64,000 nt of DNA from Roseicyclus salinarum (lineage in GTDB: Bacteria > Pseudomonadota > Alphaproteobacteria > Rhodobacterales > Rhodobacteraceae). This document shows positions 51,185-62,335 of the stretch, one piece after another; positions within the stretch are counted from its first letter, which is position 1; the number at the start of each line of letters is the position of its first letter. The DNA lies in contig NZ_JARRSA010000012.1 in NCBI RefSeq assembly GCF_029624655.1, forward strand, positions 1 to 64,000, given 5' to 3'. Made by a program: the position numbers and the translations under genes. Under the pieces are notes generated by a model. The model ran no database searches and was not told where the DNA came from. It saw nothing but the letters and a program-made list of their open reading frames with translations.

Positions 51185-52561
51185 ATGGACGGCACCGTTC
51201 TCGTCGCCGACGACGACCGCACCATCCGCACGGTCCTGACGCAGGCGCTGACGCGCGCGGGCTGCAAGGTCCACGCCACCTCCAGCCTGATGACGCTGAT
51301 GCGGTGGGTGGACGAGGGCAAGGGCGACCTGGTGATCTCGGACGTGATCATGCCCGACGGCAACGGCCTCGACACGCTGCCCCAGATCAGCGAACGCCGC
51401 CCGGGCCTGCCGGTCATCATCATCTCGGCGCAGAACACGATCATGACGGCGATCCAGGCCACCGAGGCGGATGCCTACGACTACCTGCCCAAGCCGTTCG
51501 ACCTGCCCGACCTGATGAAGCGCGCGGCCCGCGCGCTCGACCAGAAGCGCCGCGCGCCCTCCGCCTCGAAACCGCCCGCCGAGGCCGTCCCCTCCGCGCA
51601 GGAGGACCTGCCGCTGGTGGGGCGCACGGCCTCGATGCAGGCGCTCTATCGGCTGGTGGCGCGGGTGATGAACACCGATCTGCCCGTCCTCGTCACCGGC
51701 GAAAGCGGCACCGGCAAAAGCCTGATCGCGCGCGCCATTCACGACTTCTCGGACCGCCGCACGCTGCCCTTCGTGGTGGCCTCGCCAGGCGATCTCGAAG
51801 GCATGGACGGGCCCTCGGCGGTCCTTGCGCGGGCGCGGGGCGGTTCGATCCTGTTCGACGAGGTGGGCGATCTGGGCGAGGCGGCGCAGGGCAAGATCGT
51901 GCGGATGCTCGACGCGCTCGGCGACAGCGCGCCGCGCGTCATGGCCACCTCCCAGCGCGACCTGATGGAGCGGATGGAGGCGGGCGATTTCCGGCAGGAC
52001 CTGTTCTACCGCCTCGGCGGCGTCTCCATCGCGGTGCCCTCGCTGCGTGAGCGGGTGGACGACATCCCGCTTCTCGCAAGCCATTTCCTCGCGCGGGCCG
52101 AGCGTGACGGCGCGCCGGTGCGCCGTTTCTCCTCCGAGGCGATGGAGCTGATTCGGGCCTACTCGTGGCCCGGCAACGTGCGCCAGCTGGAGAACACGAT
52201 CCGCCGGCTCACCGTCACCAGCCCCGCCGAAGAGATCGCCCGCTCCGAGATCGAGGCGGTTCTGGGCTCGCAGCCCGCGATCGAGCCGCTGATGGGCGGC
52301 GGTCAGGGCGACAAGCTGGCGGCGTCGGTCGGCAAGCACCTGCGGCGCTACTTCGACCTGCATGGCGGGGTGCTTCCGCCGCCGGGTCTTTATACCCGGA
52401 TCCTGCGCGAGGTTGAGACGCCGCTGATCGAGATCGCCCTCGAGGCGACCGGCGGCAATCAGGCCAAATGTGCGGAATTGCTGGGGATCAACCGCAATAC
52501 CTTGAGAAAGAAGATCACCGACCTCGATATCCGCGTGACTCGGCGGCGCAAATTGATGTAA
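51185..52561 (+). CDS. ntrC: Nitrogen regulator NtrC lacking GAFTGA
   Basis: Response regulator of nitrogen assimilation, 458 residues. The receiver domain has Asp53 in [10 protein letters not shown]. The AAA+ domain has Walker A GESGTGKS at 172-179, and Walker B-like [10 protein letters not shown] Fis-type helix-turn-helix ends the protein ([19 protein letters not shown]). The sigma-54-contacting GAFTGA loop, expected between Walker A and B, is missing and that stretch is short ([20 protein letters not shown]). Rhodobacter capsulatus NtrC has the same lack and activates with sigma-70 polymerase, so this is probably the same type and not a damaged gene. Confidence 0.93.
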   Translation: MDGTVLVADDDRTIRTVLTQALTRAGCKVHATSSLMTLMRWVDEGKGDLVISDVIMPDGNGLDTLPQISERRPGLPVIIISAQNTIMTAIQATEADAYDYLPKPFDLPDLMKRAARALDQKRRAPSASKPPAEAVPSAQEDLPLVGRTASMQALYRLVARVMNTDLPVLVTGESGTGKSLIARAIHDFSDRRTLPFVVASPGDLEGMDGPSAVLARARGGSILFDEVGDLGEAAQGKIVRMLDALGDSAPRVMATSQRDLMERMEAGDFRQDLFYRLGGVSIAVPSLRERVDDIPLLASHFLARAERDGAPVRRFSSEAMELIRAYSWPGNVRQLENTIRRLTVTSPAEEIARSEIEAVLGSQPAIEPLMGGGQGDKLAASVGKHLRRYFDLHGGVLPPPGLYTRILREVETPLIEIALEATGGNQAKCAELLGINRNTLRKKITDLDIRVTRRRKLM

Positions 52562-52626
52562 AAGCGCAACAGGCGCGTGGCACAATAAGCACGGCCTGAA
52601 CAGCTCGGGCAGGGCGCCTGACGTCC

Positions 52627-54915
<2,289 letters not shown>

Positions 54916-56313
54916 ATGACCGACATTCTGGTGGTGGACGACGAGCGCGATATCCGCGAGCTGATCTGCGACATCCTCGAGGACGAGGGCTTCACGACAC
55001 GGCGCGCGGGCACCTCGGACGAATGCATGTCCGAGCTGAACAAGGCCGCGCCGGGGCTCATGGTGCTCGACATCTGGCTCAAGGACAGCAGCATGGACGG
55101 GATCGACATCCTGAAACATGTGCGCCAGGACAATCCCGACGTGCCGGTCGTCATCATCTCGGGACACGGCAACATCGAGATCGCCGTCGCCGCGATCAAG
55201 CAGGGCGCCTACGACTTCATCGAGAAGCCGTTCAACATCGACCAGCTTCTCGTCGTGATCCGCCGCGCGATGGAGACCTCGCGCCTGCGCCGCGAGAACT
55301 CCCAGCTGCGCCGGCAGGAGGTCCGCGCGACCGACCTCGTGGGAAGCTCGCCCGCCCTGAAGATGCTGAAGTCGCAGCTTGAGAAGGTCACGAAGTCGAA
55401 CGGACGTGTGATGCTGAAGGGCGGCCCCGGCTCGGGCAAGGAGGTGGCCGCGCGCTGGATCCACGCCAATTCCAACCGCGCGGGCGCGCCCTTCGTCACC
55501 GTGTCCTCCGCCGCGATCCAGCCCGACCACATGGAGGAGGTTCTGTTCGGCCGCGAAAGTCCCGAGCGCGGGGTGGAGCAGGGGTTGCTGGAACAGGCCC
55601 ATGGCGGCGTGATCTACTTCGACGAGGTGGCGGACATGCCGCCGGGCACCCAGTCGAAGATCCTGCGCGTCCTCGTCGACCAGTCCTTCACCCGCGTGGG
55701 CGGCACCGCGAAGGTGCGCGTCGATCTCAGGGTGATCTCGTCGACGACGCGCGACCTGACCGCCGAGATCGCCGCGGGCCGCTTCCGCGAGGAGCTCTTT
55801 CACCGGCTGAACGTCGTGCCGATCGAGGTGCCGAAGCTGGAGGACCGGCGCGAGGACATCCCCGAACTGGCCCGCTTCTTCATCGAGACGTTCAACCGCG
55901 AGCAGGGCCTTGCGCTGCGCGAGCTGGGCGAGGACGCGGTCGCGATGCTTCAGACGATGAGCTGGCCGGGCAACGTGCGCCAGCTGCGCAACGTGGTGGA
56001 GCGCGTCCTGATCCTTGGCGAGGGCACCGGCCCGATCGAGGCGCGCGACCTGCCTGCCTCCTCCGAGCAGACGTCGGGCGAGGGAGACGAGATGTCGCTG
56101 TCCGCCTCGCTCACCACGCTGCCGCTGCGCGAGGCGCGCGAGCTGTTCGAGCGGCACTACCTCATGGCGCAGATCAACCGCTTCGGCGGCAACATCAGCC
56201 GCACGGCGAATTTCGTCGGCATGGAGCGCTCGGCGCTGCACCGCAAGCTCAAGTCGCTGGGCGTGGTGACGTCGAACAAGGCCGGCGCACGGATGGCGCA
56301 GGTCGAGGAGTGA
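54916..56313 (+). CDS. ntrX: Response regulator NtrX with altered GAFTGA loop
   Basis: NtrY's partner, 465 residues, starting at the base after the ntrY stop. The receiver domain has Asp52 in MVLDIWLKD. The AAA+ domain has Walker A GGPGSGKE and Walker B-like GVIYFDEVADMPPG. The C-terminal Fis-type HTH reads INRFGGNISRTANFVGMERS. Where LFG...GAFTGA is expected the sequence reads LFGRESPERGVEQGLLEQA, so the sigma-54 loop is replaced. It may act as a sigma-70 regulator or a repressor. Known NtrYX roles include nitrogen, redox and envelope control. Confidence 0.94.
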   Translation: MTDILVVDDERDIRELICDILEDEGFTTRRAGTSDECMSELNKAAPGLMVLDIWLKDSSMDGIDILKHVRQDNPDVPVVIISGHGNIEIAVAAIKQGAYDFIEKPFNIDQLLVVIRRAMETSRLRRENSQLRRQEVRATDLVGSSPALKMLKSQLEKVTKSNGRVMLKGGPGSGKEVAARWIHANSNRAGAPFVTVSSAAIQPDHMEEVLFGRESPERGVEQGLLEQAHGGVIYFDEVADMPPGTQSKILRVLVDQSFTRVGGTAKVRVDLRVISSTTRDLTAEIAAGRFREELFHRLNVVPIEVPKLEDRREDIPELARFFIETFNREQGLALRELGEDAVAMLQTMSWPGNVRQLRNVVERVLILGEGTGPIEARDLPASSEQTSGEGDEMSLSASLTTLPLREARELFERHYLMAQINRFGGNISRTANFVGMERSALHRKLKSLGVVTSNKAGARMAQVEE

Positions 56314-56416
56314 CGCCGGGGCGCCGCGCGCCGCGCCGCCGGGGCCGCAGATTGACGCCCGCGCCCTGCTCTGCCATGGCTTTCAGTCCAGAGACACCGG
56401 TCCGGGCGTTGGGCAC

Positions 56417-57793
56417 ATGAAGGTCATCATCTGCGGCGCGGGCCAGGTCGGCTGGCAGATCGCGCGGCATCTTTCGGGCGAAAACAACGACGTCACCGTG
56501 GTGGACAACAACCCCGCCCTGGTGCGCCGCGCCACCGACACGCTCGACGTGCGCGGCCTGACGGGCTTCGCGAGCCATCCCGACGTGCTCGACACGGCCG
56601 GGGCGCGGGACGCCGACATGATCATCGCGGCGACCTTCTCGGACGAGGTGAACATGGTGACCTGCCAGGTCGCCCACTCGGTCTTTTCCGTGCCGCGCAA
56701 GATCGCGCGCCTGCGCAGCCAGTCCTACCTCGACGCGATCTATTCAGACCTCTACCGCCGCGACCACCTGCCCATCGATGTCGTGATCTCGCCCGAAAAG
56801 GAGGTGGCCGAGGCCGCGCTGCGCCGCATCGGCTCGCCCTCGACCTTCGACACGGAGACATTCCTGTCGGGAGACGCGCAGATGCTCGGCATCGCGCTGA
56901 CCGCCGATTGTCCGGTGCTGAACACGCCGCTGAGGCAATTGTCCGAGCTGTTCTCGACGTTGCGCGCCATCGTCGCGGGCGTGCGGCGCGACGGGACGCT
57001 CTTCGTGCCGGAGCCGGGCGACCAGCTGTTCGAAGGGGACCAGATCTACGTCTTCACCCATATTCAGGACGCCGAGCGGACGCTGGAGATCTTCGGCAAG
57101 ACGGCGAAGGCGCCCGAGCGCGTCATCGTGGTCGGCGGCGGCAACGTGGGCCTGAGCGTCGCCCGCACGCTGGAGCGGCGTCAGCAGCGCATCCGCACGC
57201 GGGTAATCGAGGCCAGCCGAACCCGCGCCGAGACGGCGGCCGACGCGCTGGAGCGGACCATCGTGCTGCATGGCGACGGCCTCGACATGGAGCTTCTGAA
57301 GGAGGCGGGTGTGGAGCGGACGGACGCCGTCCTGTGCGTCACCGACGACGACAAGACCAACCTCCTCGCCTCGGTGCGCGCCAAGTCGGCGGGCGCGCGC
57401 ATGGCGATCGCGCTGGTGAACGACCCGACCCTCGTGCCGTTGATGGAGCCCCTGTCGATCGACGCCTACATCAACCCGCGCGCCACCACCGTCAGCTCGA
57501 TCCTGCGCCACATCCGCCACGGGCGCGTGCGCGGCGTCTACTCCATCGGCGATGCCGAGGCCGAGGTGATCGAGGCGCAGGTCCTGTCGACCTCGTCGCT
57601 GGCGGGACGGGCGGTGCGCGACATCGATTTCCCCGAGGGCGCGCTTCTGGGCGCGGTGCAGAAGGGCGGCAAGGTGATCCGGCCTTCGGGATCCACCCGG
57701 ATCGAGGAGGGCGACTCGATCGTCATCTTCGCGCTGGCCTCCGACGTGCCTGCGGTGGAGACCCTGCTCCAGGTCTCGATCGACTTCTTCTGA
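56417..57793 (+). CDS. trkA: Trk potassium uptake regulatory protein TrkA
   Basis: Cytoplasmic NAD-binding gating subunit of the Trk K+ system, 458 residues. Two tandem RCK/TrkA-N units are seen: the first opens VIICGAGQVGWQIARHLSGE, the second VIVVGGGNVGLSVARTLERR. Each is followed by a TrkA-C domain (VLNTPLRQLSELFS; LAGRAVRDIDFPEGA). The ATG at 56417 is the natural start. trkH follows 3 bp after the stop. The placement after ntrX is conserved in alphaproteobacteria. Identification is firm. Confidence 0.96.
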   Translation: MKVIICGAGQVGWQIARHLSGENNDVTVVDNNPALVRRATDTLDVRGLTGFASHPDVLDTAGARDADMIIAATFSDEVNMVTCQVAHSVFSVPRKIARLRSQSYLDAIYSDLYRRDHLPIDVVISPEKEVAEAALRRIGSPSTFDTETFLSGDAQMLGIALTADCPVLNTPLRQLSELFSTLRAIVAGVRRDGTLFVPEPGDQLFEGDQIYVFTHIQDAERTLEIFGKTAKAPERVIVVGGGNVGLSVARTLERRQQRIRTRVIEASRTRAETAADALERTIVLHGDGLDMELLKEAGVERTDAVLCVTDDDKTNLLASVRAKSAGARMAIALVNDPTLVPLMEPLSIDAYINPRATTVSSILRHIRHGRVRGVYSIGDAEAEVIEAQVLSTSSLAGRAVRDIDFPEGALLGAVQKGGKVIRPSGSTRIEEGDSIVIFALASDVPAVETLLQVSIDFF

Positions 57794-57796
57794 GCG

Positions 57797-59314
57797 ATGC
57801 TGGCCTGGTTCCGCAATCTGCCGCTTTTCGTCGCCCTGCTCTGGATCTCCGCGGGTGCGATGCTCCTGCCAGCGGCGATGGCGGTGGCGAGCGAGGATTT
57901 CGCGACCGGCCGCAGCTTCTTCTACGCGAGCCTCCTGACGATGGTGGGCGCGACGCTGATCGGGATCGCCGTCCAGCGCAGCGGCAGGACCCCGAACGAG
58001 CGGCGCCAGCTCGTGACGCTTGTTCTGTCCTATCTCGTCCTGCCGCTGGTGCTGGCCGTTCCGATGGACGATGCCGTGCGCAACACGCGGTTCATCAACG
58101 TCTATCTCGACATGGTCTCGGCCTTGACCACCACGGGCGCGGTCGTCTTCGACCCCGCGCGCCTGCCCCCGGCGGTGCACCTGTGGCGCGCGACGGTCGG
58201 CTGGCTGGGCGGGCTTCTGATCTGGGTGTCGGCGATGGCCGTCCTCGCGCCGCTCAGCCTCGGCGGCTACGAGGTGACGTCCGAGGCGCGCATCGAGGGG
58301 CGCCTCCAGTCCGGCCTGATGCCGGCAGGCGCCTCGGGGGCCTCGGAGCGGCTTGCGCGCAGCGCGGCGCAGCTGACGCCCGTTTACCTCGTGCTGACGC
58401 TGGCGCTGGCCTTGCTTCTGTCGGCGGCGGACGAGGCGCCGCTGGTCGCGCTGATCCATGCCATGTCGACGATGGCGACCTCGGGGATCACGCCGGTCGA
58501 AGGTCTGGCGGGGCGGCCCGCGGGCGTCATGGGCGAGGCGATGATCTTCCTGTTCCTCGTCTTCGCCCTGTCACGGCGCACCTTCTCGCAGGGGTTCGAC
58601 CGGACATGGCCCGAACGCGTCGCGCGCGACCGCGAGGTGCGGCTTGCGGCCTTCGCGGTGATCTGCCTGCCCACGCTTCTGTTCGCGCGGCACTGGCTGG
58701 GCGCGCTGGAGGTCGACACGATCTCGAACCTGCAAGGCGCGCTCGCTGCGCTCTGGGGCGGGGCGTTCACGGTTCTGTCCTTCCTCACGACCACGGGCTT
58801 CGTGTCCGAAAGCTGGGCGGACGCGCGGCAATGGTCTGGCCTGCCGACGCCGGGTCTTCTGCTGGTCGGTCTGGTGCTGATGGGGGGCGGCGTGGCGACC
58901 ACGGCGGGGGGCATCAAGCTTCTGCGGGTCTACGCGCTCTACAAGCATGGCACCCGCGAGATGGGCAAGCTGGTCCATCCCCACTCGGTCGCGGGCGCGG
59001 GCGTCCTTGGCCGGCGCATCCGGCGCGAGGGGGCCTACATCGCCTGGATCTTCTTCATGCTCTTCGTCATTTCGCTGGCCGCCATCATGCTGGCGCTCGC
59101 GGCGACCGGGCTTGCCTTCGAGGAGGCACTGATCCTGACGATCGCCTCGCTGACCACGACCGGGCCCCTTGCCGCGATGGCGGGCGAAGTCCCCGTGCAA
59201 TACGCCATGCTGGGCGACGCCGCCAAGCTCATCGTGGCGATGGCGATGATCCTGGGACGGATCGAGACGCTGGTGCTGATCGCGCTGTTCAACCCCGCGT
59301 TCTGGCGGTCCTGA
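57797..59314 (+). CDS. trkH: Trk-type potassium transporter TrkH
   Basis: K+-translocating membrane subunit, 505 residues, with about ten to twelve hydrophobic segments. Selectivity-filter-like loops with TTTG(A/F) are visible ([53 protein letters not shown]), four as expected for the pseudo-tetrameric pore. It begins 3 bp after trkA and ends at a terminator before hfq, so the dusB-ntr-trk genes may form one long unit. Identification is firm. Confidence 0.94.
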   Translation: MLAWFRNLPLFVALLWISAGAMLLPAAMAVASEDFATGRSFFYASLLTMVGATLIGIAVQRSGRTPNERRQLVTLVLSYLVLPLVLAVPMDDAVRNTRFINVYLDMVSALTTTGAVVFDPARLPPAVHLWRATVGWLGGLLIWVSAMAVLAPLSLGGYEVTSEARIEGRLQSGLMPAGASGASERLARSAAQLTPVYLVLTLALALLLSAADEAPLVALIHAMSTMATSGITPVEGLAGRPAGVMGEAMIFLFLVFALSRRTFSQGFDRTWPERVARDREVRLAAFAVICLPTLLFARHWLGALEVDTISNLQGALAALWGGAFTVLSFLTTTGFVSESWADARQWSGLPTPGLLLVGLVLMGGGVATTAGGIKLLRVYALYKHGTREMGKLVHPHSVAGAGVLGRRIRREGAYIAWIFFMLFVISLAAIMLALAATGLAFEEALILTIASLTTTGPLAAMAGEVPVQYAMLGDAAKLIVAMAMILGRIETLVLIALFNPAFWRS

Positions 59315-59336
59315 ACGCAAATGCGCCCGCAAGTGT

Positions 59337-59366
59337 CGGTTTCCGGGGTGGAAATCCGGTTTTTTT
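59337..59366 (+). terminator. Intrinsic terminator of trkH
   Basis: An 8-bp stem with one bulged T (59337-59344 with 59350-59358) and a GGGGT loop precedes seven T residues (59360-59366). It starts 23 bp after the trkH stop and separates the ntr-trk genes from hfq. Confidence 0.75.
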
Positions 59367-59377
59367 CACACCATAAT
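59349..59377 (+). promoter_or_regulatory. Predicted hfq promoter
   Basis: TGGAAA (59349-59354) and CATAAT (59372-59377) are separated by 17 bases, matching the sigma-70 consensus at 4 and 5 of 6 positions. The -35 overlaps the trkH terminator stem. It implies a separate hfq-hflX transcript. Confidence 0.5.
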
Positions 59378-59435
59378 ATCCGTTGGAGGAGTCCGCCGGG
59401 TCAACGGCGGCAAACCGAAAAAGGCGCGAAAAAAA

Positions 59436-59669
59436 ATGGCCGAGAACAAACAGAACCTTCAGGACGCATTTCTCAACCACGTCCGCAAGACCAAGGTGCC
59501 GGTGACGATCTTTCTCATCAACGGCGTGAAACTTCAGGGCGTGATCACCTGGTTCGACAACTTCTGCGTCCTTCTGCGCCGCGACGGCCAGAGCCAGCTG
59601 GTCTACAAACATGCCATTTCCACCGTCATGCCCGCGCAGCCGATCAACCTTTACGACGGGGAAGATTGA
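59436..59669 (+). CDS. hfq: RNA chaperone Hfq
   Basis: Hexameric Sm-like protein that pairs small RNAs with mRNAs. It has 77 residues. Sm1 reads [20 protein letters not shown] and Sm2 reads [13 protein letters not shown], giving the conserved YKHAIST signature. The C-terminal tail is very short, as in alphaproteobacterial Hfq. The ATG follows an A-rich stretch (AAAAAAA) and an upstream GGAGGAG is too far for a classical site. hflX follows 60 bp later, the usual pairing. Identification is firm. Confidence 0.97.
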   Translation: MAENKQNLQDAFLNHVRKTKVPVTIFLINGVKLQGVITWFDNFCVLLRRDGQSQLVYKHAISTVMPAQPINLYDGED

Positions 59670-59729
59670 GCCCACCGGGCCCGGAGACCTTCCATAGAAC
59701 ACGACAGCCACGGGACCGAGCGCGCGAGG

Positions 59730-60980
59730 ATGCGCACGCTCGTCCTGCACCCTGACATCCAGAACGACCGGGACCGCCGCGAGGCCGGGCCGGCGCTGGA
59801 AGAGGCCGTGGCGCTTGCCGCGGCGCTTCCCGACATCGACGTCGTGGGAGGCGCGATCGTGCGCCTGCCCAAGGCGCAGCCCGGAATGCTGTTCGGCTCG
59901 GGCAAGATCGACGAGCTGAAGGAGCGGATCGAGGCCGAGGAGGTCGGCCTCGTGTTGATCGACGGCTCGGTCACGCCCGTCCAGCAGCGCAACCTCGAGA
60001 AGGCCTGGGGCTGCAAGGTGCTGGACCGTACCGGTCTGATCCTCGAGATCTTCGCCGATCGCGCGCGCACGCGGGAGGGCGTGCTGCAGGTCGAGCTGGC
60101 CGCGCTGAGTTACCAGCGCACGCGGCTTGTGCGGGCATGGACCCACCTCGAGCGGCAGCGCGGCGGACTGGGCTTCGTGGGCGGACCCGGCGAGACGCAG
60201 ATCGAGGCCGACCGGCGCGCCATCGACGAAGCGATCACCCGCCTGCGCCGACAGCTCGCCAAGGTGGTGCGGACCCGCTCGCTGCACCGGGCGGCGCGCA
60301 AGAAGGTGCCGTTCCCAATCGTCGCGCTGGTGGGCTACACCAACGCGGGCAAGTCCACGCTGTTCAACCGGCTGACGGGCGCGGACGTGATGGCCAAGGA
60401 CATGCTTTTCGCCACGCTCGATCCCACGATGCGGGGCGTCACGCTGCCCGACGGCACGAAGGTGATCCTGTCCGACACGGTGGGCTTCATCTCGGACCTT
60501 CCAACGCAACTGGTCGCGGCCTTCCGCGCCACGCTGGAAGAGGTGCTGGACGCCGACCTGATCCTTCACGTCCGTGACATCTCGCATGCGCAGACGACAG
60601 AACAGGCCGAGGACGTCGCCGCGATCCTTGAGGATCTCGGCGTGACCGAGACGACGCCCCTGATCGAGGTGTGGAACAAGACCGATCTCCTGAAGGGCCC
60701 CGATCGCGAGACGCGCCAGACCGAGGCGGCACGCCGCGACGGCGTCTTCGCGATCTCTGCTCTGACAGGAGAGGGGTTGGGGCCGCTTCTGGCCGCGGTG
60801 GCCGAGGGCACGTCCGAGCCGCGCAACCGCGCCGAGGTCCGGCTTCCCCACGAAGAGGGGCGCCGCCGCGCCTGGCTCTACGAGCAGGGCGTCGTCGAGG
60901 GCGAGCGCCAGGAGGAGGACGGCATCGTGGTGGCGGTGAACTGGACGGATCGCCAGGCGCAGGCGTTCAAGGCGCTCTGA
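59730..60980 (+). CDS. hflX: Ribosome-associated GTPase HflX
   Basis: GTPase that splits or rescues stalled ribosomes, 416 residues. The N-terminal HflX domain includes LFGSGKIDELKERIEAEEV and VQQRNLEKAWGCKVLDRTGL. A coiled coil follows, then GGPGETQIEADRR, and the GTPase domain with G1 GYTNAGKST, G3 DTVGF and G4 NKTD. The ATG at 59730 is directly preceded by GCGAGG, too close for a normal site. The open frame continues upstream (EHDSHGTERAR) to an ATA with GGAG seven bases before it, so the true N terminus may be 12 residues longer. The gene itself is certain. Confidence 0.95.
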   Translation: MRTLVLHPDIQNDRDRREAGPALEEAVALAAALPDIDVVGGAIVRLPKAQPGMLFGSGKIDELKERIEAEEVGLVLIDGSVTPVQQRNLEKAWGCKVLDRTGLILEIFADRARTREGVLQVELAALSYQRTRLVRAWTHLERQRGGLGFVGGPGETQIEADRRAIDEAITRLRRQLAKVVRTRSLHRAARKKVPFPIVALVGYTNAGKSTLFNRLTGADVMAKDMLFATLDPTMRGVTLPDGTKVILSDTVGFISDLPTQLVAAFRATLEEVLDADLILHVRDISHAQTTEQAEDVAAILEDLGVTETTPLIEVWNKTDLLKGPDRETRQTEAARRDGVFAISALTGEGLGPLLAAVAEGTSEPRNRAEVRLPHEEGRRRAWLYEQGVVEGERQEEDGIVVAVNWTDRQAQAFKAL

Positions 60981-60988
60981 GACGCGAA

Positions 60989-61012
60989 AAGGCCCCGCGA
61001 CGGCGGGGCCTT
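60989..61012. terminator. Bidirectional terminator between hflX and the FadL-like gene
   Basis: A perfect 10-bp stem AAGGCCCCGC/GCGGGGCCTT (60989-60998 with 61003-61012) has a four-base loop. It starts with A-run and ends in TT on each strand, between two converging genes. Confidence 0.8.
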
Positions 61013-61035
61013 CTGCGTGTTCCAGAGTCTGCGGA

Positions 61036-62178
61036 TCAGAAGCGGAAGCCGATCCGAAGGCCCACGCCGATGACCTCGTTGTCGTCGAAGTCGACCGGGG
61101 CGGCAGCGATGACCGTCTGGTCTCCGGGGATCCCGTAGGTGATCCCGCCCGAGAGCGTGACGGCGTCCATTTCGTACTGCGCCGCGACCGCGATGGAATT
61201 GAGGCCGGTGGTCGGCGACAGCGACGAATCCGACGGCACCGTTCCGCGCGTGCGGTGCGTGTAGGAGACCGAGCCCGACCAGTTCTCGTTGAGCCGGCGG
61301 CCCAGGCCGACCTGGTAGGTCGTCGTGTCGGACGTGAAGTTCACGTAGTTCCCGACATCGGTCGAAAGGTTGAACCCGTCCCAGTACTCGTAGTGGATCG
61401 AGCCGAAGACGAGCGTATCGGCCGCGATGCCGCTCTGGAATTCGAGCGTCCAGCTTTCAGGGAACTCCACCGAGAAGTCGGCGGTGCCCTCGGGACCGGT
61501 CGCAACACCGAAGAAAGTCGAGACGGGCGTCTCGGAGGCGTCGTCGAAATCGACTTCAAGCGCCGAATGGTAGGTCAGCGAGACTCGCAGCGCGATTTCC
61601 GGCCGTTCGTAGGCCGCGCCAAGAAGGTAGCCGTAACCGATCTCGCTCGTCCCTGCGAGACGGTGGAATTCGGTCGGGTCCGCGGTGACGTTCGTGTAGA
61701 TGTCGCCCTCGACGTCCATTGCCCGGAGGCCGCCGTGGACGCTGAAGCCGTTGCCGAACTCGTAGCGGCCCATGAGGGTCAACTGCCGCGTGTCGACGGT
61801 GGCGTAGCCCCCGAAGAAGGGCCCGCCGGAGGGGATGAAGAACGGAGGCACGCCGATGGGCGTGCCGCCCGCGCCGAAGCCCGGATAGCTGACGTCCGCG
61901 CCGAAGGGCGTGTCGTAGCTCAGCGCGACCGAGACCTGGTCGCTGTAGCGGTGCAGGATGCCGAAGCCGGGCTGTGCGTAGCTGGCGAGCGGGTCGGGAA
62001 CGACGCCGTTCGATCCGGCCTTGGGGTTGATCGAACCGAAGGACAGTTCACCGTAGGTTCCTGTCGGACCGACATCCTCGAACAGGAGGCGCACCGTCGG
62101 ATCGGCGCGCGAGATGTCTGCCTGGGCGATCGCCGTCGTGGCGAGCAGGACCGCCGACGCGCTTGCTAGTTTCTTCAT
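61036..62178 (-). CDS. FadL/OmpP1-family outer-membrane transport protein
   Basis: An outer-membrane beta-barrel of the FadL/TodX family, which admits long-chain fatty acids or other hydrophobic compounds. It has 380 residues from the ATG at 62178 (GGGAGG upstream), somewhat short for the family. A signal peptide is visible (MKKLASASAVLLATTAIAQA). Alternating strand patterns end in a C-terminal aromatic (VIGVGLRIGFRF), the barrel-assembly signal. The N-terminal hatch NPA motif typical of FadL is not evident (GSINPKAGSNG instead). The substrate is unknown. It is probably transcribed alone. Confidence 0.82.
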   Translation of the reverse strand: MKKLASASAVLLATTAIAQADISRADPTVRLLFEDVGPTGTYGELSFGSINPKAGSNGVVPDPLASYAQPGFGILHRYSDQVSVALSYDTPFGADVSYPGFGAGGTPIGVPPFFIPSGGPFFGGYATVDTRQLTLMGRYEFGNGFSVHGGLRAMDVEGDIYTNVTADPTEFHRLAGTSEIGYGYLLGAAYERPEIALRVSLTYHSALEVDFDDASETPVSTFFGVATGPEGTADFSVEFPESWTLEFQSGIAADTLVFGSIHYEYWDGFNLSTDVGNYVNFTSDTTTYQVGLGRRLNENWSGSVSYTHRTRGTVPSDSSLSPTTGLNSIAVAAQYEMDAVTLSGGITYGIPGDQTVIAAAPVDFDDNEVIGVGLRIGFRF

Positions 62179-62216
62179 GGAATTCCTCCCCGACATGCCT
62201 CGTCATGTTTGAAACG

Positions 62217-62247
62217 ATCCTATTCCGAAAAGCGTGGGACCGGTCAA
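62217..62247 (-). promoter_or_regulatory. Possible promoter of the FadL-like gene
   Basis: On the minus strand TTGACC (62247-62242) and TAGGAT (62222-62217) are 19 bases apart, 39 bp before the start codon. The -35 is good, but the spacing is long. Confidence 0.35.
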
Positions 62248-62335
62248 TTCTGCCGCAGGGTCAGGTTGCAGCGATGGCGTTGCATGACCCGCACACTGTG
62301 TCGCTTTTGCTACAAACCCCCTTGGTGACGCTGCG

